A stretch of DNA of 53,596 nt from JAHHLP01 sp041609895 (GTDB taxonomy: Bacteria > Bacteroidota > Rhodothermia > Rhodothermales > JABDKH01): the NCBI GenBank assembly GCA_041609895.1, contig JBFIPX010000004.1, forward strand, positions 1 through 53,596, written 5' to 3'. The number at the start of each line of letters is the position of its first letter. The first letter of the stretch is position 1. Below the pieces are notes generated by a model that worked only from the letters and a program-made list of their open reading frames with translations, made no database searches and was not told where the DNA came from. Of the stretch, positions 7,767 to 15,649 are shown piece after piece. The position numbers and the translations under genes are program-made.

Positions 7767-8147
7767 TTACTTACGTGGAGCCTTCTTCTTACCGGCCACT
7801 GTTCGCTTGCGGCCCTTTCTGGTACGGGCATTTGTCTGTGTGCGCTGCCCGCGTACCGGCAGACCGCGGCGGTGCCTCAGCCCGCGGTAGCAACCAATAT
7901 CCATCAGCCGCTTGATATTCATTTGCACATCGGTCCGCAGCTGACCTTCAACGAGATACTCGTCTTCGATCATGCGGCGCACCTTCTTCGTCTGGTCTTC
8001 CGACCACGAGTCAGGATGTGCATTCGGATCCAGACCGACCCGCTCTAGCACTTCCTTTGCACGCGAGCGGCCCACTCCATAAATGGACGTGAGGGCAACC
8101 TCTGCGCGCTTGTTGTTAGGGACGTCTACTCCCGCTATACGTGGCAT
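7767..8147 (-). CDS. rpsM: Ribosomal protein S13
   Basis: uS13, in the head of the 30S subunit, contacting the P-site tRNA and forming intersubunit bridges to L5. It has 126 residues: MPRIAGVDVPNNKRAEVALTSIYG at the start, then the helix-two-turn-helix RNA-binding core, RGLRHRRGLPVRGQRTQTNARTRKG (91-115) and a Lys-rich C-terminal tail that enters the decoding region. It follows rpmJ by 26 bases and opens the alpha cluster. Confidence 0.97.
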   Translation of the reverse strand: MPRIAGVDVPNNKRAEVALTSIYGVGRSRAKEVLERVGLDPNAHPDSWSEDQTKKVRRMIEDEYLVEGQLRTDVQMNIKRLMDIGCYRGLRHRRGLPVRGQRTQTNARTRKGRKRTVAGKKKAPRK

Positions 8148-8173
8148 CTAATCTCGTGTCGCGGAGGGCGATG

Positions 8174-8290
8174 TTAGCCTTGCCGCTGCTTGTGCTTAGG
8201 GTTCTTCTTATTTATCACGTAGACACGGCCCTTGCGACGAATGATCTTATCGTCGGCACTCCGCTTCTTTACGCTCGCTTTGACTTTCAT
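8174..8290 (-). CDS. rpmJ: Ribosomal protein L36, zinc-free form
   Basis: bL36 is the smallest 50S protein. It has 38 residues, MKVKASVKKRSADDKIIRR through NPKHKQRQG. The zinc-binding form has three Cys and one His; here the Cys positions are Ser, Asp and Asn, leaving only the His of NPKH, so zinc binding is lost. This C-minus type is seen in Bacteroidota. The start is ATG 8290. The same frame stays open further upstream, but that stretch has no L36 similarity. A 97-base gap separates it from infA, with nothing recognisable in it. Confidence 0.94.
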   Translation of the reverse strand: MKVKASVKKRSADDKIIRRKGRVYVINKKNPKHKQRQG

Positions 8291-8387
8291 CGATTCCGTC
8301 GCGTATGGTCTGTTTCGAGCTGGCCAGGATGGAATTTTGTCCAGCTTATGGGTAACGCCGAAGTCCGCGTGAGGTTCTCCGACCGAA

Positions 8388-8606
8388 CTACTTGTAGCGG
8401 TACACGATGCGCCCTTTCGACAGATCATAGGGCGATAGCTCTACTTTTACCCTGTCACCGGGAAGAATTTTGATGAAATACATCCGCATCTTGCCCGAGA
8501 GTAGTCCCAGGATTTCGTGACCGTTCTCCAAACGGACGCGAAACTGCGCGTTCGGAAGTGCGTCGATTACTTCTCCGTCCTGTTCGATAGGCTTTTGTTT
8601 AGCCAT
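8388..8606 (-). CDS. infA: Translation initiation factor IF-1
   Basis: Binds the 30S A-site during initiation. It is a 72-residue OB-fold protein: MAKQKPIEQDGEVIDALPNA, FRVRLENGHEILGLLSGKMR, ILPGDRVKVELSPYDLSKGRI and YRYK at the end, all as in the family. Its start overlaps the 3' end of map by 8 bases, which suggests translational coupling. The map-infA-rpmJ order is the usual link between the spc and alpha clusters. Confidence 0.97.
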   Translation of the reverse strand: MAKQKPIEQDGEVIDALPNAQFRVRLENGHEILGLLSGKMRMYFIKILPGDRVKVELSPYDLSKGRIVYRYK

Positions 8607-9417
8607 GCTGCAGTTCTTCTCTTTGTGAGTAGGGTGGCCGAACGACGGCCTCGATATACTCGAATGTCGTCAGCACTTCCGGTTCGCCGCCGCGGACAAC
8701 CACCATGTGCTCGTAGTGTGCCGATGGACGTCCGTCCGCCGTCCGAACCGTCCAACCATCATCACCGGTCACAACGTCGGGCGATCCAAGATTGATCATC
8801 GGCTCAATGCACAGCACCAGGCCGTTCTTGAGCTTGCGGCCGCTTCCCCTGCGCCCCACGTTGGGCACTTGGGGATCTTCATGAAGGTTCTTGCCGATCC
8901 CGTGTCCGACCAGGTCACGCACAACGCCGTAACCCTGCTGCTCACAGTGTGACTGGACGGCGTGCGATATGTCGCCGATTCGGTTGCCGGCCACACATGC
9001 GGCAATGCCTGCCTTGAGCGCTTCGTAGGTCGTTCGGCAAAGCAATCTGCTTTCAGTATCAACGGACCCGACGGAAAAGGTGAATGCACTGTCACCGAAA
9101 AAACCGTTTAGCTCTGCACCGCAGTCGATGGAGACGATGTCCCCCTCCCGCAACGCGTTGTCACCGGGAATCCCGTGAACCACCTGATCGTTGATCGACA
9201 CACACAACGTGCCTGGGAAAACGTTCTGACCAACCCTGTATCCCTTGAAGGCCGGCTCGGCGTCGTGCTGCCGTATGAACTGCTCCGCCACCTGATCCAA
9301 CTCCGCGGTAGTCACGCCCGGTTCAATCCGCTTGGCCACCTCAGCCAAAGTCCTGCCGACAAGGTCGGCGGCGGACCGCATCAGGTCGATCTCTCTTTCC
9401 GATTTCAGTTGAACCAT
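8599..9417 (-). CDS. map: Methionine aminopeptidase, type I
   Basis: Removes the initiator Met after deformylation, acting after Def (also in this window). Its 272 residues carry every catalytic residue: His81 (VHGIPGD), Asp98 and Asp109 (IDCGAE; FFGDSAF), His172 (VGHGIGKN), Glu205 (IEPM) and Glu236 (YEHMVVV). The C-terminus runs about 15 residues past the usual type I end. It lies between secY and infA, where many bacteria have adk-map; adk is absent here. Confidence 0.96.
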   Translation of the reverse strand: MVQLKSEREIDLMRSAADLVGRTLAEVAKRIEPGVTTAELDQVAEQFIRQHDAEPAFKGYRVGQNVFPGTLCVSINDQVVHGIPGDNALREGDIVSIDCGAELNGFFGDSAFTFSVGSVDTESRLLCRTTYEALKAGIAACVAGNRIGDISHAVQSHCEQQGYGVVRDLVGHGIGKNLHEDPQVPNVGRRGSGRKLKNGLVLCIEPMINLGSPDVVTGDDGWTVRTADGRPSAHYEHMVVVRGGEPEVLTTFEYIEAVVRPPYSQREELQHG

Positions 9418-9439
9418 TTGATCGCCGTAAGGCCTCGAT

Positions 9440-10756
9440 CTATCCTCGACGACTTCGGACGCGCCCGCTCTTCATGAAACCGTCGTAGTGACGCATCAGA
9501 AGATGGCTCTCAATCTGCTGAAGCGTGTCAAGGGCCACGCCGACGAGAATCAGCAAACTGGTACCGCCGAAGAAGATCGCAAAACCTGTAGTGACTCCAG
9601 CCCGCATCGCAAACGCTGGCAGAATTGCAACTAACCCAAGAAAAAGGGATCCGGGCAACGTAATCCGCGTCAGGATGTTGTCAATGAACTCGCTGGTCTG
9701 TTTCCCCGGTCGGATGCCCGGGATGAACCCGCCCTGACGTTTCATCGTGTCGGCCATCTCCTTGGGGTTCACTGCAATCGCCGTATAGAAGTATGTGAAG
9801 AACACGCATATGACGAAAAAGACCGCCGAGTAGCCCCATCCAGAGATGTCCCCGAACCATGCTCCAAACTGTTGCATGGCTCCGCTGTCCGGAAAGAAGG
9901 TTGCAATGGTAGCTGGCACAAACATGATCGACTGGGCGAAGATGATCGGCATCACGCCGGCGGCATTTACGCGCAGAGGCAGGTACTGCGTTGTACCTCC
10001 GTAGACCTTCCGTCCCACCACTCGCTTCGCATACTGAACCGGGATGCGACGCATGCCTTGCGTAACAAGTACCACGCCCGCCGTCACCAGTGCGAAGAAC
10101 GCAATCTCCATGAGGAAGATGAACAGGTTGTCCTTCAGCTTGAACTCGTTAACGAGGGAACTTGGAAACGCTGAGATGATCGAGATCATGATGATCAGCG
10201 AAATGCCGTTCCCAATACCGTTCTCCGTGATCCGCTCGCCCAACCACATGACGAACAGCGTACCCGCTGTAAGCACGATCACCGTGGAGACCATGAAGAA
10301 GGTCGCCCCGATCATGATGGCCGATCCGGTGATCCCGTATTGCAGGTTGATCGCGAATCCGATCGACTGAATCGCAGTGATCAGGACCGTTCCGTATCTC
10401 GTGAGCTGCGTGATCTTTCGGCGGCCGTCCTCACCCTCACGCTGCAACTTCTGGAAATACGGCACGACCGCACCCATCAGCTGGATAATGATCGATGCCG
10501 TGATATACGGCATGATGCCGAGGGCAAAGATTCCGGCCGCACTGAATGCGCCTCCGACAAACAGATCGATGAACCCGAAGATGTCGTTCGGATCACGCGT
10601 CTGGTTGATTTGAGACAATGCGGAGGCGTCAACGCCTGGAAGCGTCACGTACGCTCCCAGCCGGTAGACCAGAAGTATCCCGAGGGTATACGTGATCCGC
10701 CTGCGGAGCTCCTCGATCTTCCAGATGTTGCGAAGGCTTTCGGAAAAGGACGCCAT
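9440..10756 (-). CDS. secY: Preprotein translocase subunit SecY
   Basis: Channel-forming subunit of the Sec translocon in the inner membrane. It has 438 residues with ten hydrophobic segments. Conserved parts visible are the N-terminal helix ITYTLGILLVYRLGAYVTLPG, the plug/TM2 region GGAFSAAGIFALGIMPYITASIIIQLM (the pore-ring stretch), GIGNGISLIIM, the TM7-8 region AGVMPIIFAQSIM and the cytoplasmic C5 loop with RQGGFIPGIRPGK. It follows rplO by 37 bases as the last gene of the spc cluster proper. Confidence 0.97.
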   Translation of the reverse strand: MASFSESLRNIWKIEELRRRITYTLGILLVYRLGAYVTLPGVDASALSQINQTRDPNDIFGFIDLFVGGAFSAAGIFALGIMPYITASIIIQLMGAVVPYFQKLQREGEDGRRKITQLTRYGTVLITAIQSIGFAINLQYGITGSAIMIGATFFMVSTVIVLTAGTLFVMWLGERITENGIGNGISLIIMISIISAFPSSLVNEFKLKDNLFIFLMEIAFFALVTAGVVLVTQGMRRIPVQYAKRVVGRKVYGGTTQYLPLRVNAAGVMPIIFAQSIMFVPATIATFFPDSGAMQQFGAWFGDISGWGYSAVFFVICVFFTYFYTAIAVNPKEMADTMKRQGGFIPGIRPGKQTSEFIDNILTRITLPGSLFLGLVAILPAFAMRAGVTTGFAIFFGGTSLLILVGVALDTLQQIESHLLMRHYDGFMKSGRVRSRRG

Positions 10757-10793
10757 GAATTACTTCGAGCTAGGTTTGCAACGAGTAAGTGGG

Positions 10794-11255
10794 TTACTCT
10801 GTAACGGATGCGGAGCCTCCCGCATCTTCAATCTTCTTCCTTCCCGACGCGCTGAAAGCGTGCGCGCTGACTTTGAGCGACGTCGTCAACTCACCCCCGC
10901 CGAGGATCTTGACGAGGTCCTTCGACCCGACGACACCAAGACCTGCCAATGTCTGCGGTGACACTTCGTCTCCCGCTTTTAACCGTCCGTCCGACACAAG
11001 TCGCTCCAAGGTCGAGACATTGACCGCGCTGTACGACTTCCGGAACGGATTCGAGAATCCGAACTTGGGTACCCGACGCTGAAGCGGCATTTGCCCACCT
11101 TCAAACCAGGCACGGTGCTTCGCACCCGATCGGCTCTTCTGTCCCTTGTTGCCTTTCGTAGAGCTGTGTCCGCCGTAGCCGGAACCAACCCCGCGTGCAA
11201 TGCGCTTTCTGTTCTTCGTTGAACCCTTAGCGGGTTTCAAATTACTTAGATCCAT
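10794..11255 (-). CDS. rplO: Ribosomal protein L15
   Basis: uL15, a late-assembling 50S protein. It has 153 residues. The Gly-rich N-terminal extension is typical (RIARGVGSGYGGHSSTKGNKGQKSR, which threads into 23S rRNA), followed by FEGGQMPLQRRVPKFGF and the globular C-terminal domain with GVVGSKDLVKILGGGEL. It is preceded by an 86-base gap after rpmD, somewhat long for this cluster; I see no terminator in that gap. Confidence 0.96.
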   Translation of the reverse strand: MDLSNLKPAKGSTKNRKRIARGVGSGYGGHSSTKGNKGQKSRSGAKHRAWFEGGQMPLQRRVPKFGFSNPFRKSYSAVNVSTLERLVSDGRLKAGDEVSPQTLAGLGVVGSKDLVKILGGGELTTSLKVSAHAFSASGRKKIEDAGGSASVTE

Positions 11256-11340
11256 TTCTCTTCGGTGCTAGAGCGCTCGCCTATAGACGAACTCGCATTA
11301 AACAAACTCATTACGCTGGGTACGGACTCTTCACTACGGA

Positions 11341-11907
11341 CTAGCCCTCCTTTTCGCTGGTACCAGACGACTTACTATCGGTACCGGTCTTCTTGGCCGC
11401 CGTCTTCCTCGAACCGGACTTCTTGGCCGGGGCCTTCTTAGCGCTGGATTTCTTGGCGGTCGACTTCTTTCGGGCTGTCGTCTTTTTAGTCGCTGCTTTC
11501 TTGGTGGCCGATTTTTTAGCGGTGGATTTTCTGGTGGACTTCTTCGCAGATGTCTTCTTCGTTGCAGACTTCTTCGTAGCTGTCTTCTTCGCAGAAGACT
11601 CTTCGACAGGCTCCGCATCAGCGACCTTAGTGTCAGAGACTTTTGCGGAGGCTACGGCAGCGGCTGCTTTCGACTTCTTCGCCGAGGCCTTGGCAGGCTT
11701 GCCGGCTCTCGCATCGGACGCCACGCCACTTACGTCCACCGAAACCAAATGACGAACGCGGTCAATCATGCCGCGGATGGCCGGCGTGTCATTCAACTCT
11801 ACGGTCTGGTGCATCCGACGCAGACCGAGCGCTTCCATTGTCCTCTTCTGCCGGGCCGGCTTCCTGATTACACTCCGAACCTGAGTGATTTTCAACTTGT
11901 TCGCCAT
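11341..11907 (-). CDS. rpmD: Ribosomal protein L30 with histone-H1-like lysine tail
   Basis: Residues 1-60 are normal uL30 (MANKLKITQVRSVIRKPARQ; TMEALGLRRMHQTVELNDTPAIRGMI), the whole length of the usual bacterial protein. The reading frame then continues for 128 more residues. Residues 106-175 form fourteen units of about five residues in the style AKKTA, TKKSA, RKKST, with 29 Lys/Arg and no acidic residue. This composition is that of the C-terminal tail of eukaryotic histone H1 and of bacterial H1-like or AlgP-type DNA-binding proteins. A short acidic stretch (ADAEPVEES) separates the two parts. Start ATG 11907 is preferred over GTG 11910. No frameshift is apparent, so the tail is made as a fusion. 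Confidence 0.93.
   Translation of the reverse strand: MANKLKITQVRSVIRKPARQKRTMEALGLRRMHQTVELNDTPAIRGMIDRVRHLVSVDVSGVASDARAGKPAKASAKKSKAAAAVASAKVSDTKVADAEPVEESSAKKTATKKSATKKTSAKKSTRKSTAKKSATKKAATKKTTARKKSTAKKSSAKKAPAKKSGSRKTAAKKTGTDSKSSGTSEKEG
11383..11592 (-). repeat. Lysine-rich pentad repeats encoded in the rpmD tail
   Basis: Encodes L30 residues 106-175, a run of xKKxx pentads of Ala, Lys, Ser and Thr. The repetitive codons also create a long antisense frame full of Phe, Leu, Val and Ala that looks like a membrane protein and is an artefact. Tracts of this kind often vary in copy number between strains. Confidence 0.8.
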
Positions 11908-11938
11908 CACATTCTATCGTTTTAAGTCTGAGTCGTAC

Positions 11939-12463
11939 TCAGCCTTCAAAGACTTTTTTGAGCGAGATTCCCCGCCGTCGTGCGACCTCGAGAGGATCCT
12001 CCAACCGTTGGAGGGCGTCGATAGTCGCCTTTACCTGGTTATGCGGGTTGCTCGACCCAAGTGACTTGGAGAGGATGTCCGTATATCCGGCACACTCCAA
12101 TACGGCACGCACTCCACCACCTGCGATCACTCCCGTACCGGGAGCTGCCGGCTTCAGTAATACCTTGCCGGCATCCTGCCGACCAACGACAGGGTGAGGA
12201 ATCGTCCCCTTCGACATCGGCACCGTGAACAACTTCTTCTTTGCATCTTCGGTGCCTTTCGCGATGGCATTCGCCACCTCGTTGGCCTTGCCGAGTCCGG
12301 CCGCAACCGAACCTTTGCCGTCGCCAACAACGACGACCGCATTGAACGAGAAGCGGCGACCGCCTTTCACAACCTTGGCGACGCGCTTGACCGAGACTAA
12401 CCGCTCGACAAAGTCGCTGGACTCACCTCGCTCCCTTCGCTGTTTTCGTCTTCCTTTGGCCAT
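11939..12463 (-). CDS. rpsE: Ribosomal protein S5
   Basis: uS5, involved in decoding fidelity and in the mRNA entry helicase together with S3 and S4. It has 174 residues: an N-terminal Lys/Arg-rich stretch, the double-stranded RNA-binding-like domain FVERLVSVKRVAKVVKGGRRFSF (positions about 18-40), GKANEVANAIAKGTEDAKK, and the C-terminal domain with GTGVIAGGGVRAVLE and GSSNPHNQVKAT. Standard position between rplR and rpmD. Confidence 0.97.
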   Translation of the reverse strand: MAKGRRKQRRERGESSDFVERLVSVKRVAKVVKGGRRFSFNAVVVVGDGKGSVAAGLGKANEVANAIAKGTEDAKKKLFTVPMSKGTIPHPVVGRQDAGKVLLKPAAPGTGVIAGGGVRAVLECAGYTDILSKSLGSSNPHNQVKATIDALQRLEDPLEVARRRGISLKKVFEG

Positions 12464-12506
12464 TTGCCTTTATCCTTTTGACACTTCTGCCGTTATGCGG
12501 CTTTGT

Positions 12507-12863
12507 TTAAACGGTGAGGCCTCCCTCGCGAACTCCTTCTGCCAACGCGCGCACTCTTCCGTGGTACCTGTAACCACCCCTATCGAATACGGCGCTGCTG
12601 ATCCCCGCCTCCTTCGCGCGGGTCGCAAGTACTTTGCCCACCTCGTGGCTGACCTTAACCGGCGAGTCCCCATTAATATCCGCCTCCTGACTGCTGGCGG
12701 ACGCCATCGTGCTGCCGGAAAGATCATCTATCAGTTGCGCATAGATGTGGCGGTTGGACCGATAAACCGACAAGCGCGGACGTTCCTTCGTCCCATGGAC
12801 CTTCTTTCGCACACCACGGTGAATCCGTCTGCGCCTTTCCGTCTTTTGACTCTGTCGTCCCAT
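12507..12863 (-). CDS. rplR: Ribosomal protein L18
   Basis: uL18 binds 5S rRNA with L5 in the central protuberance. It has 118 residues starting with a basic extension (KTERRRRIHRGVRKKVHG), then RPRLSVYRSNRHIYAQLIDD, the alpha/beta core, and the family C-terminus FDRGGYRYHGRVRALAEGVREGGL. Normal length and position between rplF and rpsE. Confidence 0.97.
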   Translation of the reverse strand: MGRQSQKTERRRRIHRGVRKKVHGTKERPRLSVYRSNRHIYAQLIDDLSGSTMASASSQEADINGDSPVKVSHEVGKVLATRAKEAGISSAVFDRGGYRYHGRVRALAEGVREGGLTV

Positions 12864-12899
12864 TACTCGTCAGGATGAACTCCTGAATCTGATTACCAA

Positions 12900-13454
12900 T
12901 TATCGTGCAGCAGTCTTGCCTGCCTTTCTGCGAACGTACTCGCCCACATACCGAACTCCCTTACCCTTGTATGGCTCGGGCGGTCGAAGCGAGCGAATCT
13001 TGGCGGCCACCTGCCCTACCAACTGCTTGTCAATACCCTCCACCGCGATGATCGTGTTCTTGCCGCGCTGGCTATCTACATCAATGGAAATACCTTCCGG
13101 CGGCACGAAATAGATGGGGTGCGAATAACCCAGGGCAAGCTCGAGGATGCCGTCCGATACGGTCGCTCGATATCCGACTCCAATAACTTCCAGTTCCCGT
13201 CGATATCCATCGACCACGCCACGGACCATGTTGTCGATCAACGAACGATAGAGGCCGTGCATGGACTTGTGTCGCTTCTGCTCAGTGGGCCGATCAACGA
13301 CTAACTCGCCCTCCTTGAGGCTCAACGCGATGTCGGGGTCGACCTGAAGGCTCAACTCACCTTTTGGTCCTTTGACCGTGACAAAGTTGTTCTTACCGAT
13401 TTCAACAGTGACCTTGTCTGCGATTGGTACCGGAAGATTCCCTATTCGAGACAT
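12900..13454 (-). CDS. rplF: Ribosomal protein L6
   Basis: uL6, next to the sarcin-ricin loop and the factor-binding site. It has 184 residues, a tandem duplication of one alpha/beta fold. The first repeat has MSRIGNLPVPIADKVTV and VKGPKGELS; the second has GYSHPIYFVPPEGI and the signature RSLRPPEPYKGKGVRYVGE (about 155-173), ending VRRKAGK. Standard spc position after rpsH. Confidence 0.97.
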   Translation of the reverse strand: MSRIGNLPVPIADKVTVEIGKNNFVTVKGPKGELSLQVDPDIALSLKEGELVVDRPTEQKRHKSMHGLYRSLIDNMVRGVVDGYRRELEVIGVGYRATVSDGILELALGYSHPIYFVPPEGISIDVDSQRGKNTIIAVEGIDKQLVGQVAAKIRSLRPPEPYKGKGVRYVGEYVRRKAGKTAAR

Positions 13455-13500
13455 CTGTTCTACCCTTTTCTCACGTGACGTAAACCGTCACTCAGACTCT

Positions 13501-13902
13501 TTAGTAAACGTAAGCGAGGACTTCTCCTCCGACATTGATTCGGCGCGCCTCTTTATCCGTCATCACTCCGCTAGAGGTCGACAGGATGGCGATGCCAAGT
13601 CCATTTCTCACGCGCGGCAAATCGGTTGAGCTCACATAGGTCCTCAACCCGGGTGTAGAGACCCTTTCCAGACTCTGAATCGCCGGATTCCCCGTGCGAT
13701 CGTACTTGAGATAAATCCGCAGCAGCCCCTGCTTGCCGTCATCGATATTCAGGAAGCTGCGCACGTATCCTTTATCCACCAGTATCTGAGTGATGGCGCG
13801 CTTGAGCTTTGAGGCAGGAATATCCAGGTGCATGTGTCCTGCCTTGAGTGCGTTGCGCACTCGCGCCAGGTAATCCGCCACTGGGTCAGTATTCTTACTC
13901 AT
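13501..13902 (-). CDS. rpsH: Ribosomal protein S8
   Basis: uS8 binds the central domain of 16S rRNA and, in some bacteria, represses its own operon at rplE. It has 133 residues: DPVADYLARVRNALKAGH at the N-terminus and the C-terminal signature STSSGVMTDKEARRINVGGEVLAYVY. It follows rpsN by 35 bases. I did not identify an S8 operator in the rplE region by eye. Confidence 0.97.
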   Translation of the reverse strand: MSKNTDPVADYLARVRNALKAGHMHLDIPASKLKRAITQILVDKGYVRSFLNIDDGKQGLLRIYLKYDRTGNPAIQSLERVSTPGLRTYVSSTDLPRVRNGLGIAILSTSSGVMTDKEARRINVGGEVLAYVY

Positions 13903-13937
13903 CGTGTGTCAGAGATTCAAAATTTCTGTCTTGGCTG

Positions 13938-14207
13938 TTACCAGCTTGCCTTTCGAACGCCCGGGATCTTTCCCTCGAGTGCCATCTCACGGAACACAAT
14001 CCGGGACAGGCCGAACTTGCGGATGAAGCCGCGGGAGCGACCGGTCATCGCACAGCGGTTGCGCAACCGAACGGGGCTGGCATTTCGCGGAAGCTTCTGC
14101 AGCCCCTCCCAGTCGCCTTCTTCCTTCAGTTTCTGACGCTTGGCCGCGTACTGGTTGACCATCTTGCGTCGCTTTGCCTCGCGGGCTATTTGACTTTTCT
14201 TCGCCAT
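13938..14207 (-). CDS. rpsN: Ribosomal protein S14, zinc-independent form
   Basis: uS14, in the 30S head. It has 89 residues, the long C-minus type: it has the RNRCAMTGRSRGFIRKFGLSR block but not the paired CxxC motifs of the 61-residue zinc form. The C-terminus MALEGKIPGVRKASW is typical. Together with the cysteine-free L36 this operon encodes zinc-free versions of two proteins that have zinc-binding counterparts in other bacteria. Confidence 0.96.
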   Translation of the reverse strand: MAKKSQIAREAKRRKMVNQYAAKRQKLKEEGDWEGLQKLPRNASPVRLRNRCAMTGRSRGFIRKFGLSRIVFREMALEGKIPGVRKASW

Positions 14208-14215
14208 GCTAAGTG

Positions 14216-14797
14216 CTATGCTTCTTGCTGCTGAACTTCTTCCCTGCGTCGGACAAACGGCATCCCGAGTTCCTTAAGGAGTGCATATGCCTCCTCATCG
14301 GTCTTCGCCGTCGTGACGAATGTGACGTCGAAGCCACTAATTCGGTCGACCTTGTCGATGTCGATTTCCGGAAAGATGATTTGCTCCTTCACGCCGAGGC
14401 TATAGTTGCCTCGGCCGTCGAAACTCCGGTCGGGCACGCCTCTAAAGTCGCGTACTCGAGGCAACGCCAATGAGACGAGACGGTCGAAGAAATCCCACAT
14501 GTGCTCTCCACGGAGAGTCACGTAGGCTCCGATGGGCATTCCCTGACGCAGTTTGAAATTCGAGACGCTCTTGCGAGCCTTCGCGATTACGGGATGCTGC
14601 CCGGTCACACGCCGAAGCTCCTCGATGGCGTCATCGAGCACCTTCTTCGTAGCCGCAGCTTCTCCAACGCCTTTGTTCACGACGATCTTCGTCAGGCGCG
14701 GCACTTCCATCGCATTGGTGTAACCAAACTGCTTCACCAACGCAGGCACGACCCGCTCGTGGTACTCGCCTTTCAGTCTCGGCTGATAGTTTTCCAT
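14216..14797 (-). CDS. rplE: Ribosomal protein L5
   Basis: uL5 forms the 5S rRNA complex with L18 and contacts the P-site tRNA and S13. It has 193 residues: PRLKGEYHERVVPALVKQFGYTN, PRLTKIVVNKGVGEA, the family signature with PVIAKARKSVSNFKLRQGMPIGAYVTLRG and RDFRGV, and the C-terminal FDVTFVTTAKTDEEAYALLKELGMPF. A short QQQEA tail follows. The stop lies 8 bases before rpsN, so coupling is likely. Confidence 0.97.
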   Translation of the reverse strand: MENYQPRLKGEYHERVVPALVKQFGYTNAMEVPRLTKIVVNKGVGEAAATKKVLDDAIEELRRVTGQHPVIAKARKSVSNFKLRQGMPIGAYVTLRGEHMWDFFDRLVSLALPRVRDFRGVPDRSFDGRGNYSLGVKEQIIFPEIDIDKVDRISGFDVTFVTTAKTDEEAYALLKELGMPFVRRREEVQQQEA

Positions 14798-14831
14798 TTA
14801 TCCGTTCAAATATCCTGACGCCGCTCAGGAC

Positions 14832-15188
14832 TCAATGATCTAGTTCCTCGCCGGTGGTCTTTGCGTACCGGATCCACCGCGTCTTTCCCGTGTCGGGATC
14901 AACGATCGGCTTGCGTCCGATTCTTGTAGGATCGCCGTTTGAGTCCAAAGGCATCACGTTAGCCACGTTAATCGACATCTCGCGCTCGACACGACCGCCC
15001 TGAGGGTAGGTCGTGTTCGGCTTCATATGCTTGATTCGCATATTCACGCCTTCTACGATCACGCGCTCCTTATCGCGAAAGACACGGAGGATCTTCCCTT
15101 CCTTGCCCTTCTCATTGCCCGCGACGACGCGAACCATGTCGCCCTTTCGAACGTGAAGCTTCTTCTGGTTGTTTTTAGTTCTCGGCAT
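14832..15188 (-). CDS. rplX: Ribosomal protein L24
   Basis: uL24, a primary assembly initiator of the 50S subunit near the exit tunnel. It has 118 residues with the KOW motif KGDMVRVVAGNEKGKEGKIL (about 15-34), VIVEGVNMRIKHMKP and GGRVEREMSINVANVMP. The C-terminal zinc-like Cys pair of some L24 proteins is absent; the end is TGKTRWIRYAKTTGEELDH. It lies between rplN and rplE. Confidence 0.97.
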   Translation of the reverse strand: MPRTKNNQKKLHVRKGDMVRVVAGNEKGKEGKILRVFRDKERVIVEGVNMRIKHMKPNTTYPQGGRVEREMSINVANVMPLDSNGDPTRIGRKPIVDPDTGKTRWIRYAKTTGEELDH

Positions 15189-15229
15189 CTTCTTCTCTCT
15201 GCCTATCCCTGACTTGTATCAGGTTCTCA

Positions 15230-15598
15230 CTACAGGACTTCCGGGGCCAGTGAAACTATTCGCATGTACTGCCTCTCGCGGAGCTCACGGGCAACGGGTC
15301 CAAAAATTCGTGTACCTCTCGGCTCTCCCTGGGCGTTCAAAAGCACGGCTGCATTTTCGTCAAAGCGGATGTACGATCCGTCAGCTCGGCGAAACTCCTT
15401 TTTCGTTCGCACGACAACGGCACGAGACACTTCCCCCTTCTTGACGTTTCCACCCGGTATGGCAGACTTGACGGACACGACGATCGTGTCACCGATCCGC
15501 GCGTAGCGTCGTCCGCTGCCGCCCAGCACGCGGATGCACAGAACCTCTTTTGCACCGCTGTTGTCTGCGACCTTCAGTCGGGTCTCTTGCTGTATCAT
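15230..15598 (-). CDS. rplN: Ribosomal protein L14
   Basis: uL14, a highly conserved 50S protein that forms bridges with 16S rRNA and is the docking site for the silencing factor RsfS. It has 122 residues, the family standard: MIQQETRLKVADNSGAKEVLCIRVLGG at the start, RADGSYIRFDENAAVLLN and GTRIFGPVARELR near the end. It opens the spc cluster but follows rpsQ after only 51 bases with no terminator between them. Confidence 0.98.
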   Translation of the reverse strand: MIQQETRLKVADNSGAKEVLCIRVLGGSGRRYARIGDTIVVSVKSAIPGGNVKKGEVSRAVVVRTKKEFRRADGSYIRFDENAAVLLNAQGEPRGTRIFGPVARELRERQYMRIVSLAPEVL

Positions 15599-15649
15599 GA
15601 CTTATCCCTACGCCTTATCGCTTCCACTGATGACGCGTCACTGCGTCTG

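Noticed and set aside
11393..11752. 119-residue Phe/Leu/Val-rich frame antisense to rpmD, resembling a membrane protein
   Set aside because: It is the reverse reading of the Lys-Ala pentad codons of the L30 tail and has no independent support.
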